A stretch of DNA of 5,266 bases from CAZACQ01 sp964483725. Its GTDB lineage: Bacteria > Patescibacteriota > Gracilibacteria > Absconditabacterales > Absconditicoccaceae. This document shows, piece after piece, positions 1 to 5,266 of the stretch. The DNA lies in the NCBI GenBank assembly GCA_964483725.1, contig CAZACQ010000030.1:1-5266 (forward strand), in the 5' to 3' direction. The position numbers were made by a program, and so were the translations under genes. Under the pieces are notes generated by a model, which worked only from the letters and a program-made list of their open reading frames with translations, had not been told where the DNA came from and did not search any database. Position 1 is the first letter of the stretch. Each line of letters opens with the position of its first letter.

Positions 1-599
1 GCTGGGTCATATACTCTTCATTGATAAGGTTCAAGCATTTCTACCATCAAACGAACTATAGATTTTGGAGTATAAAACTGTCATCATTTCTTACCTTCTG
101 CACTTGCAAATTGTCACAAAAAATATTCATAAACTCTTCAAAATAAGTCTTTGCTGTTTTCATACTCTGCTTGTAGTTCAGCATTTGAAATTAGATCTAT
201 CAATTGCCCTAGAGAAGCTTTATCTATATTTGCTCTAGCATATACTTTGGGTAGTACATTTTTTAATTCTGGGTTTTCTTTCTCTATAGCTTCCATAGCA
301 TCATCAAGCACTTGCCCTATTTCTGGCAATTTAGCTTTGGCTTGGATATTGCTCCATCTGGCTTGTTCTGGCACAAAAAATATATTTTCTGCTATGTATT
401 CATCTTTGTCTTCTGGATCAGAAAAATCATCTTGAGAAAGTTTGTCATATAGATCTTGGAAAGAGTCAGAGATATATTTTAAGAAAACAAGTCATAGTAC
501 TATATGTTTGTATTCAGCAGCATCAATATTTTTTCTAAGTTTGTCAGCTGCTTTAAAAAGTTGAGCTTCAAGTTTTCAGTTATTTTCTGTATTTGCCAT
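1..599 (-). CDS. hsdM: Type I restriction-modification methyltransferase subunit HsdM, N-terminal part (cut by window edge)
   Basis: HsdM is the adenine-N6 methyltransferase subunit of type I restriction-modification complexes, working with HsdS (specificity) and HsdR (restriction). Only 199 codons are in the window. Residues 1 to about 145 match the helical HsdM N-terminal domain, with FKAADKLRKNID near residue 15, FLKYISDSF near 38 and LPKVYARANIDKASLGQLID near 115. The catalytic domain then begins with RVYEYFLGQFA (155-165) and GGQFYTPKSIVRLM (172-185). The frame leaves the window at D198-P199, the start of the SAM-binding DPACGSGG motif; the next codon starts GC, hence Ala. Seven TGA codons are read as Gly (8, 36, 154, 162, 172, 173, 194), several at conserved glycines. 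ATG at 599 gives the expected HsdM N-terminus. No Shine-Dalgarno is visible. The gene lies 30 bases after pepF on the same strand with no convincing promoter of its own, so co-transcription is possible. hsdS and hsdR are not visible here. Confidence 0.93.
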
Positions 600-629
600 T
601 TTTTTGTTAGTTTGATATAAAATCATCTA

Positions 630-2411
630 TTACTTAATTAAATCTTCCAAATCATCAATCATTTTTTCAATAACTTTTATTCAATCTTGATAAAATTTAT
701 CTGAAGAAATATCAATTCAGATAGTTTGTAACAAATCATAAGGAGTCATAGAGCCTCAAGCTTTTAAAATATTTTTATATTTTGGTATAAAATCTTTTCA
801 TTCTTGTTTGTATCTTTGGTACAAAGAAAAAGACAATATATTACCAAATGAATAGGAATAACAGTAAAAAGGACTTGCAAAAATATGAGGTATTCAAGAC
901 CAAGAAGACTCTTTTTCTTCAGGCACATCATAGTCTATTGTATCACCAGACATTTCTACTTGTGTTTGTCTCCAAATTTTATTAAAATCAGCATAAGTTA
1001 GATTCTCTCAATTATAAAAACTTTCATGAACCCTTTTTTCAAAATTAACATATTGAATTTGTCTAAAACTAGTTGCAAATGCATTTTCTATTTGTTTTGC
1101 CAAGAATGCAACTTTCTCATCATCTTCTAATTTTCATTTTATATAATCTGCAAAAACTAACTCATTAAATACAGATGCAGTTTCAGCCAGACAAAGACCT
1201 GTATCATATACCTTTCTTTTTTGAGATTGAGAAAAATATCAATGTATAGCATGTCAAAACTCATGAGCTATAGTACTAACATCATCCAAACTATCTGAAT
1301 AATTTAAAAATACAAAACTTTTGTGGTCTTTATCATAAGAAGCAAAAGCACCTCACCTTTTTCATCTTTTGGGAAAAACATCTACTTGTCAGGAAGTAAA
1401 CATTTCTTTTGTAAATTCTGCAAACTCTTGATCAAAATTTTTCATACAATCAAGAATCAATGATATTCATTCTTGGAAGTCTATTTTTTTGTCTTTATTA
1501 GAAATAGGAGCTAGTACATCATAATATTGCAGCTTATCTTTACCCAAAAGCTTTGCTTTTAATTTATTATATCTTTGATATAAATGAAATGATTTTGTTA
1601 CTTGCTCAAGTAATTTTTCTATAACTTCATCTGAGATTTCTTCTGAATTGTTTCTAGGTCCCATTACAGATTTAAATCACCTCAGCTTAACATCTGTTAT
1701 CCAATCTTTGACCACACTAGCATAAACATTACCCAAAGAAATTTGAACTTTTTTATCAAGGTATTTTTTTCTAATTGCATCAAAAGCTTTTTTCCTGGTT
1801 TCTGGATTTGCAGAAAGTCTAAGATTTCTTACCTCATCCTCTGTTAGAACTTTTGTTTTTCAATCAATATTTAATCTAAAAACAAAACTTCAAGTAAGCT
1901 CTTCATGTAAACTTGATAATACATTGCTTACAGCATTTGATTTTATATTTAGAGCAAATTCAGTTTTTTCATCCAAAAGATATTTTACTGAATTAGCTTT
2001 TTGTACAAACCAATTTTTGTAGTCTTTTAATTCTTCTTTTTTTGAAAATTCTATCATTTTTTCATAAGATATATCTTTTATTTCTTGATCTACAAAAATC
2101 AACTCATTACTAAGTCTAGTTACAAAATCATCAAACTCTTGATTTTTTTTGATAACATCTTGATTTTGTGTATCCAAAGCAAATAAAAAATGTAAATATC
2201 TTCATATTTTTACAGCTAGATGAGAAATTTTATCATCATCTTCAAATAGCTCTAAAAATCATTTTTCATCTAAATCTTTGATTTTTCATTTATATTTTTT
2301 CACAAATAAGTCCACCATTTCTTCTACTTTTTGCATATCTTTCTTTATTTGAGGATCATTTATTCCTTTATAATATTGATCAAGATTCCAATTTGTTTCA
2401 ATTTTTTGCAT
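630..2411 (-). CDS. pepF: Oligoendopeptidase F (peptidase family M3, zinc metallopeptidase)
   Basis: This is a cytosolic zinc endopeptidase that cleaves short peptides, probably in peptide recycling. The 593 residues match the usual PepF length of about 600. The zinc motif is HEFGH at 383-387 (ligands H383 and H387, catalytic E384). The third ligand is probably E410 in LAETASVFNE. Upstream is the family's RGKRGGAFASYD segment. Downstream, PHIFASPFYCYSYSFG (508-523) corresponds to the substrate-binding His/Tyr region, and AGGSMTPYDLL plus GIDIS near the C-terminus are typical of PepF. Roughly twenty in-frame TGA codons are read as Gly, including G386 inside the zinc motif; under the standard code only fragments would remain. 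ATG at 2411 was chosen because it lies 29 bases after a -10 box and gives a normal PepF N-terminus. It ends with TAA followed directly by in-frame TAG. No signal peptide or membrane segment is seen. Confidence 0.96.
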
Positions 2412-2440
2412 AAGTTTAAATTACTGACTAAAATAGCTTA

Positions 2441-2468
2441 TTTATAAATATTTATAAAATGAATTCAA
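2441..2468 (-). promoter_or_regulatory. Predicted sigma-70-like promoter of pepF
   Basis: On the minus strand a -35 TTGAAT (2468-2463) is followed by a 16-base spacer and a -10 TATAAA (2446-2441). The -10 ends 29 bases before the pepF ATG, so the leader would be roughly 22 bases. It is divergent from the plus-strand promoter at 2487-2514; the two -35 boxes are 18 bases apart. Matches to AT-rich boxes in AT-rich DNA are weak evidence alone; the shared geometry with two other starts in the window supports it. Confidence 0.5.
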
Positions 2469-2486
2469 TTTATTATTTAATAATAC

Positions 2487-2514
2487 TTGAAATTTGTAAA
2501 AAGTATATTATAAT
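2487..2514 (+). promoter_or_regulatory. Predicted sigma-70-like promoter of the small two-gene operon
   Basis: TTGAAA (2487-2492), a 16-base spacer and a perfect TATAAT (2509-2514) lie 30 bases before the ATG at 2545. This placement decides the start: the longer frame opening at TTG 2515 would begin immediately after the -10 box, upstream of the expected transcription start. The -10 region shares 16 identical bases, TATATTATAATTTGTA (2504-2519), with the minus-strand promoter at the right end of the window. Confidence 0.65.
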
Positions 2515-2544
2515 TTGTATACATTTAAAGATATAATATTTAAA

Positions 2545-2889
2545 ATGCTAATAGCTCAAAAGAACCTCACAGAATTAAGCTTTAATGATGCAGTATCAAA
2601 AATATTTAAAAATTACCCAGAAACAGCAGATATACTCAAACAAAGAGCTTTGACATGCAATGAAAATGAGCTAAAAATAATTAAAGAATCAATAAAAGAC
2701 CTAAATAGCTCATTATTAAAATGAGATATACCCAAAAAAGATCACTGAGCAATTGCAAAAAAAGTAAACCAAATGGCAAAAAGTTTTGAAGAAAACATAA
2801 AAACATTCAAGAAATTATATGAAATTGAAATTGAAGAAGAGGAAGAAAGAAAAAAAGAAAATCCTGATGAGCTACTAAAAAATTTATAA
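2545..2889 (+). CDS. Unrecognised small helical protein with acidic C-terminal tail (114 aa)
   Basis: I do not recognise a family. The frame runs 114 codons to TAA when TGA at 2722 and 2746 is read as Gly (residues 60 and 68). These are its only glycines, and they sit in a short loop, KGDIPKKDHGA, between two predicted helical stretches. Residues 1-58 and 69-92 have helix-forming, charged composition. Residues 93-101 are seven Glu and two Ile, followed by a charged tail ending ELLKNL. There is no signal peptide or membrane segment, so it is probably cytosolic. ATG at 2545 is preferred over TTG 2515 because of the promoter. It is the first gene of an apparent operon, with 18 bases between its TAA and the next ATG. 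Continuation of sensible coding through both TGAs and the match to the promoter support a real gene; function is unknown. Confidence 0.75.
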
Positions 2890-2907
2890 TTTAAAATAAA
2901 AACAAAA

Positions 2908-3297
2908 ATGAATAACCCAGAACAATTTGATAATTATGAACAAGACGAACAAAACGAACAAGCTGAAGAAAAAGAAGAGGCAGAAGATATAGAATCTGAA
3001 TCATGAAACAGATTTACTAATATGCTATCTTGAGCTTTTGAAGCTAGTAAGGATTCTGCAAAAAGCATTGTAGATTCTACAAGAGAATGATTAAGTAATA
3101 CTAGAGATTCTGTATCAGACAGTTTTAGTAATGTAAGGGAATCAATTTCTGATACATCTAGCTCTGTAAAAGATAGAATTGATAGTTTTTTAAACCCTAA
3201 TAGTTGAGAAACTTTTGGATGAGAATGACTAGCTTGATGAGCAGCAAATGCAATAGACAATCGCAGAGAACAACTTGAAACAGCAGCTAATTGGTAA
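2908..3297 (+). CDS. Unrecognised acidic protein with 11/7-residue amphipathic helix repeats and Gly-rich C-terminal segment (129 aa)
   Basis: Family not recognised. Residues 1-31 are strongly acidic (14 Asp/Glu, one Lys). Residues 44-95 form one long predicted amphipathic helix. Basic-acidic pairs recur at K48-D49, R59-E60, R66-D67, R77-E78 and K88-D89, spacings of 11, 7, 11 and 11, with hydrophobics (V55, L62, V69, F73, V76, I80, V87, I91, F94) spaced 3, 4 or 7 apart. Residues 96-113 are a Gly-rich linker, and a short charged helix ends the protein at ANW. Eight TGA codons encode Gly (33, 42, 61, 100, 105, 107, 110, 111); only G104 uses GGA. Such hendecad helices occur in LEA-like, apolipoprotein-like and phasin-like proteins that bind membranes, surfaces or partners; assigning one of these would be speculation. 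It has no signal peptide. It is the second gene of the operon, 18 bases after the first, and its last 11 bases overlap the end of the convergent kinase-LspA gene. Confidence 0.78.
3287..3297. other. Convergent 3' overlap of two genes
   Basis: The last 11 bases of the plus-strand helix-repeat gene (stop TAA at 3295-3297) overlap the last codons of the minus-strand kinase-LspA gene (stop TAG, read from 3289 to 3287). There is no intergenic space and I see no terminator hairpin, so the two transcripts must run into each other's coding DNA unless factor-dependent termination acts. Confidence 0.85.
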
Positions 3298-4237
3298 ATT
3301 CTTCATAAATAACATATAATACTGCAAGACTTAAATAAACATCAGCTATATTAAAGACAGGGAAATTATATATTGAAATAAAATCTCTTACTCAACCAAG
3401 ATAAATCCTATCAATAAAATTTCAAATTGCTCAAGCAAATAATAATATAATAACCCAAGATCAAACCCATCTTTTTTGATATATAAAAAGAAACAGGAAA
3501 AAACTTAGCAAAGTCACTAAATAAACTATATATGAGTTTATATCAATTCACCAAGCTATACCTTCATTAAAAGCTTTTGTGATAAATATTGTATTGTTTA
3601 AAAATTCAAAATTATAAAATAAATATTTGGTAAATAAATCTATAAATACCAGTCAAGATACAAAAATTATAATATTACATAGTCATAGCTTTCATATATA
3701 TCTTTTTAAATAAAGATATATATCCTTAGCTTTATTGATTTTTCATATTTCTTTTAGATCTCATATGGATATGTATCATTCATTTTTAAGCCACTGTGCT
3801 AATGATCTTAAATTTTTTCAAGAATAGTCTCAAAATTTTCATCTTTCAAAATCAATAATATTGATTTTCATATCATCAACTAGTATATTTGCATTAGGCT
3901 TACTCAGTTCTCAATGAACAATTCAATTTTTGTCTAAAATATAAGCTTTTTTTAATAAATCTAATATAAGCTTATTCTTTTTCTTATCATCTGAGTTTGC
4001 AAAAACTTTATTAAAAGAAGAGCCTTCAATATAATAATATTCAAAATAATCATCTCAGTATGATATTATTTGAGGAACAAAATGTACTCAATTATTATTT
4101 AATTTTTTTATAATATCAATTTCTTTCTTGATACTAGCTTTTTTAGTCTCATCTAAAGCAAGTTTTTTTGAAATTTTGCTTCAATTCTCTTCATAGATAA
4201 AAACCTCTCCTCTTCGTCATTGTCAAATTTTTTCCAT
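3287..4237 (-). CDS. lspA: Fusion of a small Ser/Thr-kinase-like domain to signal peptidase II (prolipoprotein signal peptidase LspA)
   Basis: One open frame of 316 residues (TGA = Gly). Residues 1 to about 150 are kinase-like: glycine-rich loop at 5-12, probable ATP-binding Lys K24 or K25, helix-C Glu E39, catalytic-loop segment HGELSKPN (108-115) and IDFERG (128-133) in the DFG position. The large C-lobe is absent, as in small Bud32/RIO-like or archaeal-type kinases. A linker leads to LspA, which cleaves the signal peptide of lipidated prolipoproteins in the membrane. Here TM1 is about 186-206 with D200 and K204, NEGIAWG is at 224-230, TM2 about 236-253, TM3 about 259-276, GNFIDRIYLGG at 272-282, catalytic aspartates D285 (VRDF) and D299 (NIADV), and TM4 about 297-312. 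LspA has its N-terminus inside, so the kinase would be cytoplasmic. No Met occurs after M123, and no GTG or TTG lies between there and D200, so separate initiation of LspA looks unlikely. It begins six bases after the hydrolase gene and ends in TAG. LspA assignment is firm; kinase activity is inferred. Confidence 0.92.
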
Positions 4238-4243
4238 TATGCT

Positions 4244-5149
4244 CTATAAATTATTATAAAATTCTATTATTTCATTCATAACATCTTTTTTATCATAATC
4301 TCTAAGTAAAATATGATTTGAATCAGTATATTTTATGAAATCTTTTTTTTCTGAAGAAATTTGTTCGTATATATAGTATGATCACTGTATATCCACAGTT
4401 CTATCAGAATATGAATGTTGTATCAATGTGGGTACTTCAATCTTATCAAGACCCTTTCTTGTGTTATCTACAAATTCATGAGAATTAATAATTGGAGAAA
4501 AAGGAAAGTTCCAATAAGCAATATGTTCCTCTTTTCAGCTGTCTTTATTTATTTGTGCTATATTAATTTTTTTTCAATAATTTAATTGTCAAGAAATATA
4601 ATCAAAATAATCTATTGGTAAATAATCAAAGTTAAAAAATCTAGCTTTTAAATATGGAGCCAGCAAGTAAAGTCAATCCAAATTATCATAAGGATTTTGA
4701 GCAAGTCTCATTGCTAAATTTCAACCAAAAGAAAATCACACAAGATTAACTTTCTTACAATCTTTTGAAATTGAAGAATAATATCATCTTGCTTGTTCAT
4801 ACCAATCAAAAAGATCCAAATCAGCTAACTTACTTGGAGTTTTTCAATGTCATTTAAGTCTTGGCACAAAAACATAATCTCAAAATTTATTATTAACTTT
4901 TTTAGCTAAATCATAATATTCATTTGGCACTGAAGTATATCAGTGCAACATTAACCAGCAAGAGTCTTTAGATCATTCAAACTCAATCTTTTCTCATCAT
5001 TCAATAATTCAATCTTTATAATCCCAATATTGTAAATCTCTAGCATCTATTTCTTCTGCTTGAAATAGTCAAGTAAATCAATATATACTAAAAAATCATA
5101 CCAAGACAACAAATAAAGAACTTACAAAAAAATATTTAATAATTCTCAT
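4244..5149 (-). CDS. Membrane-anchored alpha/beta hydrolase, carboxylesterase/monoacylglycerol-lipase-like
   Basis: A 301-residue serine hydrolase. Residues about 8-30 form a hydrophobic N-terminal segment after MRIIKY, a signal anchor or uncleaved signal peptide, so the domain is probably outside the membrane. The fold markers are in order: oxyanion HGYTS (69-73), PRLKGHGKTP further on, nucleophile elbow GFSFGG (138-143) with S140, acid D249 in YSDRTVD, and H279 in SNHILL followed by RDYDKKDV. This order and the final motif resemble the esterase/lipase group that includes bacterial carboxylesterases and monoacylglycerol lipases; the substrate cannot be read from sequence. About nineteen TGA codons encode Gly, including G70, G138 and G143. 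ATG at 5149 sits 28 bases after a TATAAT box and directly precedes the hydrophobic segment. The gene ends with TAG six bases before the kinase-LspA start, so the two are surely co-transcribed; a role in lipid or envelope turnover is inference. Confidence 0.9.
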
Positions 5150-5177
5150 TAAAAAAATAATTAATATAAATTTACAA

Positions 5178-5208
5178 ATTATAATATATTTTTTATCTTA
5201 ATTTTCAA
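5178..5208 (-). promoter_or_regulatory. Predicted promoter of the hydrolase / kinase-LspA operon
   Basis: On the minus strand TTGAAA (5208-5203) and TATAAT (5183-5178) precede the hydrolase ATG, which follows the -10 by 28 bases. The spacer of 19 bases is longer than ideal, so the -35 assignment is less sure than the -10. The -10 lies in TATATTATAATTTGTA (5188-5173), identical over 16 bases to the plus-strand promoter near 2504-2519. Confidence 0.55.
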
Positions 5209-5227
5209 GGAAACAAATTAATATTAT

Positions 5228-5255
5228 TTGATATTATTAGCTAATTTATTATACT
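5228..5255 (+). promoter_or_regulatory. Possible divergent plus-strand promoter leading out of the window
   Basis: TTGATA (5228-5233), a 16-base spacer and TATACT (5250-5255) form a plausible sigma-70-like promoter. By the spacing seen at the other three promoters its start codon would lie near 5284-5286, just beyond the window. The spacer contains a 10-base palindrome, ATTAGCTAAT (5236-5245), which could be an operator or chance in AT-rich DNA. The rest of 5150-5266 shows no coding frame. Confidence 0.3.
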
Positions 5256-5266
5256 AAAAACTGACA

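Noticed and set aside
151..435. Plus-strand open frame of 94 codons
   Set aside because: It lies antisense to the well-supported hsdM frame, its product has no recognisable features, and it is open only because hsdM codons happen to give few stops on the other strand.
630..2411. pepF as a decayed pseudogene with many nonsense mutations
   Set aside because: Every interruption is TGA, none is TAA, TAG or a frameshift, and the interruptions sit at conserved glycines; this is recoding, not decay.
2515..2547. TTG at 2515 as start of the first small plus-strand gene
   Set aside because: It directly follows the TATAAT box, upstream of the expected transcription start; ATG at 2545 fits the 28-30 base spacing seen at the other two placed promoters.
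2934..3260. Minus-strand open frame of 108 codons rich in Ser and Leu
   Set aside because: It is antisense to the plus-strand helix-repeat gene; its Ser/Leu-rich, repetitive look is the mirror of the repeat. The sense frame has the promoter, the operon position and a coherent domain layout.
3680..3700. Separate lspA gene with its own start after the kinase domain
   Set aside because: There is no in-frame ATG after kinase residue 123 and no GTG or TTG before TM1 Asp200; the only near-cognate is one CTG inside TM1.
1..5149. TGA read as Trp (mycoplasma-type code) or as selenocysteine
   Set aside because: Trp already uses TGG at normal frequency, TGA replaces conserved Gly in several families, and the number of TGAs per gene is far too high for selenocysteine.
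1..5266. tRNA, rRNA, CRISPR array, insertion sequence or riboswitch
   Set aside because: I looked for cloverleaf-like segments, regularly spaced direct repeats, terminal inverted repeats and structured leaders and saw none; the two intergenic regions are short and AT-rich.

Overview
This AT-rich window reads coherently only if UGA is translated as glycine. Every gene is interrupted by in-frame TGA under the standard code. With TGA = Gly the pieces join into full-length families, and the TGAs fall on glycines that those families conserve (the HEFGH zinc motif of a peptidase M3, the G-x-S-x-G-G elbow of an alpha/beta hydrolase, the GAIGN and GG turns of LspA). Tryptophan is written TGG, and only TAA and TAG end genes. 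This is translation table 25, known from the candidate phyla Absconditabacteria (SR1) and Gracilibacteria of the Patescibacteria/CPR. I place the window there by code and composition, not by any search.

Layout, left to right. (1) Minus strand, cut by the left edge: the N-terminal part of a type I restriction-modification methyltransferase subunit, hsdM. (2) Minus strand, 630-2411: complete oligoendopeptidase F (pepF), transcribed towards hsdM. (3) 2412-2544: a divergent intergenic region holding two sigma-70-like promoters. (4) Plus strand, 2545-2889 and 2908-3297: two small unrecognised genes, evidently one operon. The second encodes a long amphipathic helix with an 11/7-residue repeat. (5) Minus strand, 3287-4237: one uninterrupted frame that joins a small protein-kinase-like domain to a complete signal peptidase II (LspA). 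Its last codons overlap the convergent plus-strand gene. (6) Minus strand, 4244-5149: a membrane-anchored alpha/beta hydrolase six bases upstream of the kinase-LspA gene, so these two form an operon. (7) 5150-5266: the promoter of that operon and a plausible divergent plus-strand promoter pointing out of the window.

Working picture: the hydrolase and kinase-LspA genes form a small envelope operon (lipoprotein maturation plus a membrane-tethered hydrolase). pepF is a cytosolic peptide-degrading housekeeping enzyme, and hsdM belongs to a defence or modification locus continuing to the left. The three promoters I can place have similar -35/-10 elements and lie 28-30 bases from their ATG. No start has a clear Shine-Dalgarno sequence. 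The most unusual item is the kinase-LspA fusion: the LspA half contains no Met codon and no GTG or TTG near its start, so it seems to be made only as part of the fusion.
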